DNA of 64,000 nt from Vesta saturnalis (GCA_036346205.1 JARFJB010000400.1:7241501-7305500), one strand, 5' to 3'; counted from the stretch's first letter, positions 20,285-32,817 are shown. The notes: generated by a model from the letters alone, not told the origin. A program made the numbers and translations.

Positions 20285-21505
20285 AAAAAAGAATTAAATG
20301 CAATGGACTCAACACAAAAGGTAATTTTAATTAAACCGACTAAAATTTGACAGTTCTAAGATAAGAAAATCGTTAGCTCGCCTACTAAGATCTTATTGAG
20401 CGCAGCAACAAAATTTTTAGTAGAGCATTTTTAGATATTTGTTTATTAGTATTCATAGAAAAGAAAATACCATGTGATGTGATGCATTTTTGAAAAGAGG
20501 AAAACAAATTTTATTTAATGCATTAATAATCCAATATAGCGTCCATAAGAAAAAAGAAAGCTATAGTCGTTATCTCGATATCTGAAAAAGATATTCCTTT
20601 GTTTTATTTTTTATTGTAAAGTTCTTAAAAAAGTACCCGTAGAATGTTTAAACCAAAATATCGTATGTTCACTAATAACCGAGCTACGGGGGGAGGGGGA
20701 GGGGGGGTCTATCAAAAATGCACCATTTTGCTTTCCCGCGATTGTAAATAATATTTTTTCCTCTTTTCAAAAATGTATCACAACATGGTATTTTCTTTTC
20801 GATGAAAACTGAAATAAGAAAAAAATGTTAGTTACCTGTGAATCGCAAAAATGTTAATCTAGTTAGACCATGGTTCGTTCGTTTTTTGACCTTCACTAAT
20901 TAATACCTCCTTCAATAGGCAACTGAATGATTCAATAATTATGAAAAAGCACAAGCTAGACAATTAGGAAATTATTATTGGATTATTATCGATACAATTT
21001 ATGGAACGAATGAAAAAACAGACTTTTGCGAACATTTAGAATAAAAGCTGATACAAGTAAGTTATAACTGTCGAATTTAAAAGAATTGTTCTATGTGGAT
21101 ACCACCTTGATCAAAACATATTTGACAACGATTTTGTAGAGAGTTTATTGCCCTCATTTAAACATTCTACGGGCACTTTTTTAAGATCTCTACAATAAAA
21201 AATTAAACAAAAGAATATCTTTTTCAGATTTCGAGATAATGACTAAAGCTTTTTTTTCTTATGGACGCCATATTGGATTATTAATGAATTAAATAGCATT
21301 TTTTCCTCTTTGAAAAATGTATCACAACATGGTATTTTCTAATAAACAAATATCTAAAAATCTTCTACTAAAAATGTTGTTGCTGTGCTCGATAAGGTCT
21401 TAATAGGCGAGTTAACAATTTTTTTATCTTAGAACTGTCAAATTTTAGCTGGTTTAATTAAAATTACCTTTTGTGTTGAGTTCATTGCATTTAATTCGTT
21501 TTCTT
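20285..21505. repeat. Long inverted repeat, arms about 350 bp
   Basis: Left arm 20285-20640 and right arm 21165-21505 are imperfect reverse complements. Shared blocks include GAATTAAATGCAATG, GGTAATTTTAATTAAACC, ACAGTTCTAAGAT, CATAAGAAAAAAG and AAAGTGCCCGTAGAATG. A third partial copy (ATGTATCACAACATGGTATT) lies at about 20775, and a G-rich run (GGGGGGAGGGGGAGG) at 20690. The left arm starts just upstream of the transposase fragment at 20277, so the arms are probably the long TIRs of that element. Confidence 0.8.
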
Positions 21506-21530
21506 GTAATTCGCAATTGCTTGTTTTTGG

Positions 21531-21865
21531 TGTTCATCCTATCGACTGTGGACTGTAAAGGTTATCATCAATCGTCTGCTCATCAGGAATTACCCCTTCA
21601 AAATTGCACCATACACAAAGCATAACCTTCCTTTGGAACCTTTCGCGTTTGGGACCCGGCAATGCAGGTTGCCCAACAGTAATCTACTGATTTTCTGTGC
21701 TAGCATTATTGAAGTAAATCCAGTTTTCGTCGCAAGTAACGATCCGTTTAAAGAAACGTTCATCCCAAGGATTGGAAAGCAGTTGATCACAAACCTGAAC
21801 TCCCCTTTCTGCCATTGCTGGCGTTAAGTCGTGAGGAACTTTTCTACAGCGTCTATTGGCTTTTC
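21531..21865 (-). pseudogene. Mariner 2 transposase fragment
   Basis: The minus strand is close to 19110-19440 of mariner 1 (same family, roughly nine in ten bases by eye). It includes DQLLSNPWDERF, VTCDENWIYFNN and GNLHCRVPNAK-like sequence. It covers only the middle of the gene, up to the point corresponding to 19440. Neither terminus is present. Confidence 0.8.
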
Positions 21866-22244
21866 AAAGTTAAGATATAATGTAATAGCACTTCTGGAAT
21901 GGTAATAGAATCCTGAGAAACATTGTCCATTTGACCGATTTTGCAGCTCTTATAACAAAGGTAGCCATACATGCAGCACCAAAAGTCCACGCCGAAATAA
22001 GACCGTTATAAGGAGATTATTCCAGCAAGGAGTTTGTGAATAGATTAAGTCTCCTGTTACAACCTTATATAAGCAGGCAAACTCCTGGCCGAAAAGATGT
22101 TATAGCAGTTTGGAAAGACAATGGGGTGGTTCGGCGAAGCGATTGCTATGGGATGCTGTAAAAAGGAACAAGTACACCGTTGTTGATGCGAAAGACTTTG
22201 TTACAACTGCTGCATGAGTTTTGTCTTGACAATATTTCCATATT

Positions 22245-22460
22245 ATCAAAAATTGAATGTCATTATTTAAATTATTTAAAACATGTTCAGCTACCGTAGA
22301 TTTCTCTGGTTCACCCAATCTACAAAATCTCATATGTTCTTTACATCTAGTAACAAAGCTAAGTTTTCTTATACTTTCCCACAAGGACAATATAAGATTT
22401 GACACATCTTTAGGTGACCTTAAATGTTCTTTAATATTTCTTGCATTAACCAAAAAACTA
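22245..22460 (-). pseudogene. Penelope-like GIY-YIG endonuclease remnant
   Basis: Minus-strand frames give KEHLRSPKD, QILYCPCGKV (family YKIPCSCGKVYIG, the GIY-YIG start) and then TRCKEHMRFCRLGEPEKS followed by TVAEHVLNN. The last block is the conserved C-terminal half of the Penelope-like endonuclease (TR.KEH.R..RLG.PEKSAVAEH.LN). At least one frameshift divides them. The reverse transcriptase is not present here. It sits just before a Penelope-like terminal repeat (22560-22690), in the expected order. Confidence 0.75.
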
Positions 22461-22489
22461 TTTTTTTGTTAGATTCGACTAGAACTATC

Positions 22490-22700
22490 TATTCTTTACA
22501 AATAAAAATTAGATTTCATGGTTCGCTTTATACGTATATCAAACTGTTATGTTAATAGTATGCTTTATTTTGATACCTCAATTAATTCTTAAAGCTATTG
22601 CGATTTATTGCGGACGATAACGGTAATTGTTACCGAAACGTTTAAATTTATATAAAAAATAAATAAAAATACACGACTTATAACCCTGCGGACTGTAATG
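22490..22700 (+). repeat. Penelope-like element terminal repeat
   Basis: The block TTCTTTACAAATAAAAATTA, then AGATTTCATGGTTCG, then CTTAAAGCTATTGCG, CGGACGATAACGGTAATTGT and TACCGAAACGTTTAAATTT is the inverted counterpart of 18480-18685. It is also similar to 49310-49580. The hammerhead-like motif at 22608-22641 is weaker here (TTGCGGA in place of CTGAGGA). Confidence 0.6.
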
Positions 22701-22799
22701 TAGTTGAAAACAAAACTATGAGTTTATTTAAAAATATTTACAACACACTCAATTTGTCATGCCTGCTTTTGTAGTCGTTTTCATGATAACGCATTAATG

Positions 22800-22801
<2 letters not shown>

Positions 22802-22850
<49 letters not shown>
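22802..22850. repeat. (TA)n microsatellite
   Basis: Pure TA repeat of about 49 bp. Confidence 0.97.
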
Positions 22851-22855
<5 letters not shown>

Positions 22856-22859
22856 TAGT

Positions 22860-25800
22860 ATGGAGCTGCTGCTAACTACGTGTGCACTTCATAGCTAACG
22901 AATGTTAAGCTGGTTTGTGCTGCCTTGGATATTCCTGAAAGTGTTCTTAAAGTGGTTTTCAATAAAACAATATAGTTTTTTTGAGAATGGAACGAGCAGC
23001 GTAAGCTCTTTAATTCTGATAATTGTTTTTACAACTGGTTGTTGAATGTAGAAACCTATTTTTGATCTGATTAATAATTACTTTATAACGAGGTTTGTGT
23101 TCATCTACAATTATTTATGTACATTGTGTATAATATAGGTAGCTAGAAGATTTAAGTTTTTTTTATTTCCACGAAATCAGTCTTGTGGTTAATATGAATA
23201 GCACGTATTTCAAGTAATATTAAAGATTGAGTTAAATTTTCAGTTATGAATAACTACTGCGTGTAATAGGAATACTGTTGTAATTAATATTGATTAATAT
23301 ACGCCGTCTGTTAAAATTAATCAGGAGCCCTTAATTTTCAAAGATGGACCAATGAGGTATCGGTTAAGCAATTTGTATAAACGATAAAATATAGTTTATA
23401 TACAATAGTATATAAAACGACGTCTGTCACAATGACAGTGTTCCAATTCTAAAGTTAAAGTAAGGCTTTCGGTGTTAACTCCGATAAGGTAACGTTTATT
23501 AAGTATACCGGTACACCAGCTTAGCTATATCTCTTTTATAAAAAAAACCTGCTTATGAATTGCCAAAGACATTGTTTATTTCATCACAGCCCTTTTATAT
23601 TCAAGTTTGACAGTTGTCATTTCAATTGTTTAACCTAATTACGTACATTAGTACGTAACGAATCGAAGGAAAAACTCGCTCAATCAACCGCTGGAAATTT
23701 TTTCATACCCTTGATTCTCCATTGAATTGCCATGACAAAAGTATCGCGTGGTATAAACGCATTTATTGCATAAAGAATCACTGCTTATGCAGTTTGGTGA
23801 AAGTAGAAAAGCTTTATAAATTAATTAATGCTTTTCAAGCAGTTACAACACGTTGCGTTGATCATAATTACGATAAATAACCAAATTAAGAAATTACAAC
23901 AAAGCTTATTTCATATGAAGAGTTATTACCTAAATGTGACGTCCCATATGTTAACGTCTCAAGATTGTAAAGTTGTTTATTCCGTGTTTGTGATTGCCTT
24001 TCATAAAAACTGTTTATTATTTAACGATTGCTTATTCATTATGTTGGATTTGGCTAAATTTATTAAGCTCATTAGACAAATCTTGACATACTTTTTAAAG
24101 TTCTATGTGAATATTACAAATTTTGTGTTTTCTACGATCATTTAGGGTTTCTGACATCTCGCCTAATGCTTTTTACCGAAAATTCCTGTCGTATTGACGG
24201 GGATGTCTTATATAATCAATTTTGAGTTTTATTTGGGAGTAAATGTAAATTTTGAAGCAATTTTTCAGATATTTTTCACTTACTAAAACCCACGGCCATC
24301 TTCGACGAGTTTAGTCGGCAACACGCTTATTTTATTAATTCTACGTAACACCTGGTATGAATTCAGCGTATAACACTGCATTTTTTATGTTCACTTTTTA
24401 AAAAATTTGAGCAATTTTAAGTAAAAGGTAAATTAACTAATGTAGTTTTTATACAACATGCATTCATAAATAATTAACCATAGTTTTGGTACATTCCAAG
24501 CGTGTATCAGTTACTTTAAATAGGAAGCGCCGGAAATATAATTGTAACAATGTTGGAACACCATAAACACACCGTAAACGATAGACGTTAATGTGAAAAC
24601 TTTAAACTTTAAAATATTGTTCTTTATTCTGTTTAATATAATATAGCGGATTATTTATTTTGTTTTTATGATAGATCTACTCTTGTTATATTGTTATATT
24701 ATAGAGGGTTTCTAATTTTGATTTGTGAGCGTGTATAAACATACGTAGAATAACATTTCATTTTATTCCATTTTACGTCATCCCATGTTATTGAAAGAGA
24801 TGTTTTTTTTTCTGAACGCATTGACATAGACTTGTTTCAAGACATAATATTGTTGAAAGTTTATTTCTTATTTCTGCGCTCTTGAATTCTCAGTGTCAAA
24901 TTTTATTGCTATCTTTGAGAGGCAGCCAATTTACAACGAAGTTATACTATCTGCCTTTTCGTTTAGTTACTCAATTACTGTTATATGTATTTTAGTAATA
25001 ACATTGAGTAAAAAATCATACTCAATGGTAATAATATCTTACATCTAATAAAATACATTCTCAGATAAGATGACGGATTTTGTGAAACAAGTGAAAAATA
25101 TTTTAAATGTACACATTATATGAACTTTCCCATTAGAATGGAAAGTTATTGTCAAAGTCAAAAAATTTCAAGTTGTATGTGCGTGCGTGCATCCGTGTGC
25201 GAGATAAATCTTTCGAATCTCAAAAACTTGAAATGAGATTGGATTCAAGTTTAGCGTAAGGTTTGCGGGGTAAGGGGCAAGAAAGCTAGATTTTATTTGT
25301 TTCTCGGCCTCAATAACTCAACAACTTTGATAGCTATTGTATTTAAAGTTGATATATGAACGTTTAAGACTTCAGGAACAACAATCGGCTTTCCGAAGTC
25401 GGTAACGGTACAAGCAGGCGTCTTAGATAGCTACGGTAAGTAACTACAGACGTACTAGAAACTAGAGTTTATTTTACGAATGTATACATTTCTACCGCAG
25501 TTGCAAGATAAGAAGAGGTTGAAAATTACTAAGATTTAATTATATAAGAGTATGGTCTGGTTTTTTCAAGGAAGATTGCCTCTTATTGTTTTACGAAATA
25601 TACCCACTAGCATTCCTCAAAATGTAAATCGCGCCAAAATATCAACGATAGGTTCATAAAGCGCACTCATACAATTTACACGGAAGCTGCCTGTTTAATT
25701 TTTACATGATATCTGACACCATTTCCTGTTATTTTTCATAAATGTTTATTAATAAATTTGTTCTTTATTTAGTAATTTAATGCAAATTGGCAATTTAAGT

Positions 25801-27720
25801 TTTATTTGTTACGCTTATTCAAGAAATGTGCGATGTATCTTGTCACCTGCACAAAGCGCCGGTGCCCTCAAAAAGAAGGGGTGATGTACACTTTAAGGCA
25901 ACCGGTAGCACAGTCTTCGTAAGAAACGCTTGGTTGCGCAGGCGTGTGGCTAGCGAAAGAAATTCTAAAAAGGGCACCACTTGTTTGGTCGTTCCAGGCC
26001 CTCAAAAGGGCGAATATTGGTATAACGACTGTCACATTTAAAAAAAGCAACACGCAGCTGAAAGAAAACGAGCGTTATCAGTAATGTTGAAATGAAACGA
26101 CAGTTTTAACTCAACACAGGTTTTTTATACTAATAAAAATCTGAATGGTCCTTAAAGGAAAAAAAATAACTAGTGTTACGGAAAAAATATTTTGGCATAA
26201 AAACTTTACGTATGCCAGAAATGTACTATGCATTAGAACTAACCGTGAGTGCTGGCGATGAACCTAAGACAAAAGTGTAAGCAAACGAAATATTTTTAAA
26301 TCTGTCATTGTACATTCTTAAACGGTCTTAACGGTAACGGTAACAAAGTTTAAAAGGAAATTAAAATGACAGCCTTTGATTGAAAATGTAGGCTAAAGTA
26401 TAATCTCCTTATTACGAAACATCTTGTGTGCGTCCCATTACCTACTTAACTGTATAGTTCTAGACTAAAACAAATTTATATCCAACATTAAATAAGTGCT
26501 ATAGGCATTGGCGGCTATTACTAAAGGGCACAAGGGCACGTTCCCAGTCACCAAAATAAACACAGAAGGAAAGTTGCATGTAATTCAGTGCATTATTTTA
26601 TTTTATTATTCTTATGTTTTTTTTATAACGATGGCATCAAAGTTTCCTTCCGGACATCAGGCGCATGCAATGCTAATGCTCAAAACTATGTTCCGGGAAC
26701 CATCTAAAGTGTACCTATTTCGAGTATAATCGGGTGACTGCGGTTATCTTCTCCATACGCGCCTATATGGGCGATTTGGGGCATCGAGCAGTGCGTCCCC
26801 ATCTCCAATAAACGTATTTATATATCAAAACTTAAAACATTTTAGCTTTCAATTGATAATAATTAATCGAAATTCTTGTATTATATTTTGCATTTTTGCA
26901 GGGTTTCAAATAATCTAAGAAGAAATTGTAATGGGAATTAACATTAAGAAAGTCAAATTAGCTTAAAAACATACAGTATTTCGGATAAATATGGATTAAA
27001 TTAATTTTTCTTAATCTTTTGAAGTTGCATCGAAATACCTTACAGAAAAAAAAGTTATAAACTCAAATTTGTACGCTAATTGTTTAATTGTTTAAACAAT
27101 AAAAACCGTTGGTTGAAGGTAAACTTGAAATATCTCAACGAGTTTTAAAGTAATTTTGCTCAAATTAATTTGTAATGGTTTTTTAGGTCGCTGAACAAGA
27201 ATACGATATTAAAAAATAAAAATTGAAAACAGCTAATCCAAAATGGCCGACTTTTTTAAACAATTAATTAAAAAATGATTTTAAAAGTAATTTTACTAAA
27301 TTTTACTAAAATAGGGGTTTTTGAGGTTCGTTTTTTTACACTAAAATAATTATTATTATTTGGATTTTAAATTTTATTCATTAAGACAAATATACGGAAC
27401 GGTACCTTAAAAGAGTGTTGTGAAAAGAAGGTCACTGGTACATTTATTATTTAAGAGAATAACTTATAGACTTTTAGATAGATTTTTATGTAAAATTGCC
27501 TCGTCTTTCGAATGGCACAGTTAGTTTTTCAAAGAATTGCGATATTTCATAAAAAATGGAATTTTGCAACTAATTTGTTTAATAAATAATTAAGCCTACA
27601 TTCGATTTATGGTAACTTTTCATATGTTATTCCTAAAATAGCCACAAATACAAATATCTGGTGTGGAACACCACACAACCTACAACCTATAAAATGGAAA
27701 TTAAAAGAAATGAAATCATT
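22860..27720. other. Long gene-free stretch
   Basis: Nearly 5 kb without any recognisable coding region. Open frames at 23828-24145, 25826-26041 and 26508-26729 show no domain, and their composition follows the surrounding DNA. I see no inverted-repeat element with clear ends. It could be intron or intergenic host DNA. Confidence 0.5.
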
Positions 27721-28149
27721 TTAACCTTTTCGCGACTACGGCCGTACAAGTACGATTTTCAATTGCGTCTTAGCCGTACGAGCGACGTACTAATACGTTT
27801 TTCAACTCTACTCGCCACTCACTGGCGCCGTACGTTTTGAGATCATTCTGGACTCTTAATGTGACGACTGACATACATTTACGTACGGTTTTTACACTAT
27901 GAAAAAATGGGGTCGTACATGTACGGTTTCTTGATGTCTCCTGATGAACGCGTGACGTACAGGTACGTATCTAACTGGAGCGCGGTTGCCGTACATGTAC
28001 GTCTGATATTTTCAGCGAGAAATTCATTAACAAAACCAAATTGAATTAAAAATAAAACAAAAAAATAAAATAAAAGTTTATTCTAAACCAAAAAATAGCA
28101 TAATGTAACGAAAAAACTTAAATAAACATAAACAAAATAAGTAATGAAG
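27721..28149. mobile_element. piggyBac 1 left end with palindromic iterons
   Basis: TTAA at 27721-27724 is followed by CCTTTTCGCGACTACGGCCG, typical of a piggyBac end (TTAA plus C/T-rich start). The next 300 bp hold at least seven copies of a GTAC-centred motif: CGTACAAGTACG, CGTACGAGCGACGTAC, CGTACGTTTTG, ACGTACGG, CGTACATGTACGG, CGTACAGGTACG and CGTACATGTACG. These look like subterminal transposase-binding repeats. The gene reads toward this end. A matching right end was not found near 30000. Confidence 0.75.
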
Positions 28150-29811
28150 TCAATATTTCAGTTTGGTATGGAAATCCTGAAAGCACGCTACCACACATAA
28201 TGGTACATCACATTCTTTGCACATGTAGCGCACATCCTTTCTTTGACGTTTTCTAAGCCGGGAGTTGCTGCATACATGACACTTTCGCTGAGTTCTTTTT
28301 CCTTGTCCTGGAGTTTCCGGTATGAGAGAAGGAAAATGCCTTTGTGACAGTCTCAAGGGATTATCGACCGTTGGTGGTTTCTCTGCTTTTTTTTTTAATG
28401 GCCAAATTTCTCAAAAATTTGAGAGACGACCGCTAATTTGAATTCCTCGAGAGAAGGTTTCTTCCCTGTTTTCACTTCGTACATCACGAACGAATTATAA
28501 TATGTTAGGTCCATAAGATGAAAAAAAAGTTTTTTGTACCACTTCAATGTCTTACGTGCGTTTTCCACGAAACTTATCTGCATATCTGCCTTATCTATTA
28601 CACCCATGTTTTTTTTATCGACTCTCCGGTTTTGTGGTTGGTTTTTCCGGTATTCTTTTCTGTAGCAGTGAAAACGGTACTGAGCATATGAACAATTCTC
28701 CGGTCACACCATTTGATTGCAAGTAATTTGTCCGTGTGTGTGGCTATCCAATTTCCCTTTTCAACATTCCCAAATTGTGGCATACCTTTACGGTTTGAGC
28801 GCACAGTGCCCCATCCTCCTGTTTTCCTTTCCAAAAGATAGTGGAAAAGTGTTGGGCTTGTGTACCAATTGTCTACATGTAGAATATGATTTTTGTCGTA
28901 GTTAGGTTCCATCAGATTGTTCACGACATCCCCGCGAACTCCTAAGTGATCTGTTCGCTCAATATTTGTGCTCTTGACAGTGTAAACGATATAATCCAGC
29001 ACATATCCCGTTTCAGCATCGCATATCTCAAAAAGCTTTATGCCGAAACGGTGGATTTTGGTGGGGATATATCTTCCTTTATAGAGAATTAGACTTTCAT
29101 CTATTGCCAAGTACTGAAAGGGGTAGAATGCTACTTTGAATTTCGTTCTCAGTGCGTCTGCAATTGGCCGGATTTTTCGTAAAGGGTCTTCTTCATCTAA
29201 ATTTTTGTTATTCACGAAATGCAGAGCACGAAAAGTTTGCAGAAAAGTGTCACGACTGCAAATTTTGGCAAAAAACGGTGTTTCTGTGAGGGGATTCGTC
29301 GTCCAGTAATCCGACAATTTTGGCTTTTGAACAATTCCCATAAGTGTGCATAAACCAAACAAAACATACATCTCCGAGATGTTTTTATCCGTCCATGTTT
29401 TATATGATGAATATTTTTCTTTCAGTGCTGTTCCGAAAATATTGGTCTGCTCCGTGATAATAGACATCAAATTGTTATCAAAAAGTGTAGGAAGTAATCA
29501 AGTTCGGGCGAATCTTCTAAAAATCCTAGGTTCCCATTTACCCCGGAGTTGGAATTGTCAAAATTCATATTAGGAGGAACGAAATTGTCATCAAATCGCC
29601 ACTGAAACTTGGGACCGGCATTTCTAGCAGTGTTTCCGCTCGTTGCCGGTGTAACAATGTTCACTTCTTCACTTTCTTGCTCCTCAATTCCAATATCCTC
29701 AGTTTCGGAATCGCTGGAATATTCAATTTCGCTTGGCAAGTATTCGTCTTCGTCCTCGCTTTCTAGTATGTGCTGAAGCTCTTCGTCGGAAAGGCCTCTT
29801 TTTGAAGCCAT
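28150..29811 (-). pseudogene. piggyBac transposase, three frameshifts
   Basis: The minus-strand start MASKRGLSDEELQHILESED is at 29811, with an acidic N-terminus. The DDE-type catalytic Asps appear in YLAIDESLILYKGR, ILHVDNWYTSPTLF and MGVIDKADMQ. KTLKWYKKLFFHLMDLTYYN follows. The C-terminal cysteine-rich domain CHVCSNSR...YMCKECDVPLCVVACF ends at 28150. Total is about 554 codons, the normal family length. The frame changes three times, each at an A/T run: about 29480 (5 bases), 28611-28618 (8 bases) and 28387-28396 (10 bases). No other stops interrupt it. Either these are indels in a recently active gene or sequencing errors in homopolymers. Confidence 0.93.
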
Positions 29812-30019
29812 GATAATAAAAAAGTAGGACGCTCTAGACGTGCACGCACAGACTGCTGTTGTGGTACTGACTACACCGCGCCCCGCGCTGCGACGCGCAT
29901 CGGTCACGTAGCACTCGTGCGCCACACGAAATTAGTTTCTCCCGGCTCCGTTCCAGCGGTAAGCACTTGCTTTTCAGCCGCCGTCTCGAACAGGGCCGTC
30001 TCGAACACGTTAACAACAC

Positions 30020-30500
30020 TTTTTTTAGGGTAATTATGCAACCTCTTTTATAATTAGCTTATTACGAAAATAGGCAACACTGAAAGCAAAAACAATAATC
30101 TATGTCAAACAGACATTTAAAACTTCATGTCAGACAGAGGTTAATACACATCTAGGTGCTAACTGAAAAAATTAAAAGGAATGAAATAATTGTAATTATA
30201 ATTTTTTTAGGGTAATTATGCAACCTCTTTCATACGTTCATAGGTACCGAGATCAGGAAATATTGTAAAAATAAAAACAATAACCTATGTCAAAGTGACG
30301 TTTAAAGCTTAATGTCAAATAGAAATTAATAAACATAAATACATGTCAGCTTTAAAAAAAATTCCAAACCCGCCCGCTTCTGTACGATATTAATAATACA
30401 GTTTAACCATTTTCATTCATATTTAATTAATTTTTAGACTTACCTTGCGTTCTATTAAGAAACTTTATACAAAAAAGTTATATAAAATTAAATTTCAAAA
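30020..30500. repeat. Dispersed repeat R1 with internal tandem copy
   Basis: TTTTTTTAGGGTAATTATGC, then AACCTCTTT, then ATCTATGTCAAA.AGAC/TGACG and TTAAAACTTCATGTCA occur twice (from about 30020 and about 30200). The stretch then continues AATACAGTTTAACCATTTTC, ATTTAATTAATTTTTAGACT, AAAGTTATATAAAATTAAAT. The second half recurs at 39460-39690. No coding; probably a non-autonomous element. Confidence 0.7.
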
Positions 30501-31631
30501 ATGTGTTTGGTTCTTGCATATGCTAATTCGAGTCTTGCATAATTTGTGCGAATGCACTAAATCGGATGTGGTTCTTGTGTATATTAAAGCGGGTTTGGTT
30601 CGTATCTATGTAAAAGGGGTTATGTCTATGATAAGTGAATATCGTTGTATGATAAAACAATGATATATACTAGAGGAGTTGTAACTAAAGGGTTTTTCTG
30701 TATGCTAAAGAGGTAGCGTAAGTATATATTGTGTTTGCCTGGCGTCGTTTTTTATAATCTAAATATTGTCTTGCCTAAACGGCCGTACATGGTTGTGTTT
30801 AAGTGCGCCTTCACTAAGAGATTTAACTAAGCCCCTCTAAAAATAGAACCAAATCTTGTTTCAGAGAATTCGAAAAATAAAATTTTTATAATTTAAATTG
30901 GGTGCAAGCATAGCTCAGCTAAAAGGTTCTTGCATAAACTAATAATTTTCTACACTTAAATCATAATGCAACCTTATTTGAGGTGATGCAAAATTCATTG
31001 TACTCTTCGAGCCGGATGACTTAAAGTAAATCAAATTTTTTGTGCGTTGAAGCATGCAATTATGTATGGTATTCCAAAACTGCTGGGGCATAGAGCTATT
31101 ACGTATTTTAGATGTCAAAATAAGTCGACTGCATCTAACTTATCTGTATAACACATTGTACCGTTTGTGTGTGAAAGCCGAAAGGTGTCCAAAGTTTACT
31201 TTAAGAACCATATTTTGTACGCTATTGAGAAACGCGTGAACTTTTAATGAAATTTGGAACATGGGAACATCAGAGTTAAAAAAAATGTACGAGGGCTGAA
31301 AGCACTCACAAACTTGTTGTTTTAAATAACTTGTATTTTTAACTGCTTTAATTTAATAATCCCCAAGGTAGAATCTAAGTGTTAGTTCAAACTTTTTCAT
31401 TATCTGAATAAGGACAATTCTTTCTGAACCTAACACTAAAATAAATTGTAACAAATTGTTTTCATTTGCTTGTAAATAGCCCAAACAGGCAAACATGACC
31501 AATTCTCAGTACGTGAAGTAAGTAAACTTTTTTTGTCATAAGTTTAAGGAATTGCCTAAATAACAGATGTAAACATATTTTCTTAAAACATACTCGTCAT
31601 TATACGATTATGCGGTTTTGAAAAATATGCT
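30500..31631. other. Gene-free AT-rich stretch
   Basis: Open frames at 30445-30663 and 31054-31239 show no recognisable domain. No repeat with clear borders was found. Confidence 0.45.
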
Positions 31632-32433
31632 ATTATTAATAATTAATTATTAATTATTAATTATTAATTATTAATTATTAATTATTAATTATTAATTATT
31701 AATTATTAATTATTAATTATTAATTATTAATTATTAATTATTAATTATTAATTATTAATTATTAATTATTAATTATTAATTATTAATTATTAATTATTAA
31801 TTATTAATTATTAATTATTAATTATTAATTATTAATTATTAATTATTAATTATTAATTATTAATTATTAATTATTAATTATTAATTATTAATTATTAATT
31901 ATTAATTATTAATTATTAATTATTAATTATTAATTATTAATTATTAATTATTAATTATTAATTATTAATTATTAATTATTAATTATTAATTATTAATTAT
32001 TAATTATTAATTATTAATTATTAATTATTAATTATTAATTATTAATTATTAATTATTAATTATTAATTATTAATTATTAATTATTAATTATTAATTATTA
32101 ATTATTAATTATTAATTATTAATTATTAATTATTAATTATTAATTATTAATTATTAATTATTAATTATTAATTATTAATTATTAATTATTAATTATTAAT
32201 TATTAATTATTAATTATTAATTATTATTATTAATTATTAATTATTAATTAATTATTATTATTAATTATTAATTAATTATTAATTATTAATTATTAATTAT
32301 TAATTATATTATTAATTATTAATTATTAATTATTAATTATTAATTATTAATTAATTATTAATTATTAATTTATTAATTATTAATTATTAATTATTAATTA
32401 TTAATTATTAATTATTAATTATTAATTATTAAT
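31632..32433. repeat. (ATTAATT)n array, about 800 bp
   Basis: The period is 7 bp and is almost perfect for about 590 bp; phase slips and 3-4 bp interruptions appear from about 32220 to 32400. That is roughly 115 copies. It ends sharply at AATCTAGAAG. No coding is possible (TAA in every frame). Such length in one heptamer invites replication slippage and assembly error. Confidence 0.97.
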
Positions 32434-32543
32434 CTAGAAGAGGCTGCACACATGTACTATGGTGAGTGAATGAAAAATGTGTACACATGTTCGTACTTTC
32501 AATTTAAGTCAACATATTATTTGTTAGTGAGCCAAAATATTAT

Positions 32544-32668
32544 GTTAACCCTTTCGAGAAACACAACCGAACAAGTGTCGAAGTACAGCTTTAGTATTTT
32601 TAAATAAGTGTGTAGTTATGAACAATTTTCAATATTAAGTTTTATTACAAAAAATATATAAGGGTTAA
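32544..32668. repeat. Possible piggyBac-type ends
   Basis: TTAACCCTTTCGAGAAAC at 32544 and AAGGGTTAA ending near 32668 form a short inverted pair with TTAA at both outer ends. This could be a tiny piggyBac-type MITE of 125 bp, or the broken left end of the piggyBac remnant just to the right. Only about 7 bp of inverted repeat support it. Confidence 0.35.
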
Positions 32669-32817
32669 ATGGGGTGGTGGTACCATAATGTACCAACAGT
32701 CTCCAACATTTTTTATATATGGTACACATATGCACCAACACTCCTAAACCAAGTATACTTGTTCAATTTTTAGAAACAAAAAATAGTGTCAATGATAATT
32801 TTTAGAAGCAAAAAATA

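Noticed and set aside
22100..22453. 117-codon minus frame as a host gene
   Set aside because: Its N-terminal two thirds match the Penelope-like endonuclease; the rest is off-frame extension.
23828..24145. 105-codon plus frame
   Set aside because: Hydrophobic AT-driven composition without recognisable domain; expected by chance in AT-rich DNA with this much sequence.
25826..26041. 71-codon plus frame and overlapping 61-codon minus frame
   Set aside because: They overlap each other antiparallel and neither resembles a known protein; no splice sites of note.
26490..26800. GGCGGCTATTACTAAAGGGC as a possible transposon end
   Set aside because: No matching inverted end or target duplication could be found.
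31632..32433. Regular repeats considered as a CRISPR array
   Set aside because: Period is 7 bp with no spacers; genome is eukaryotic.
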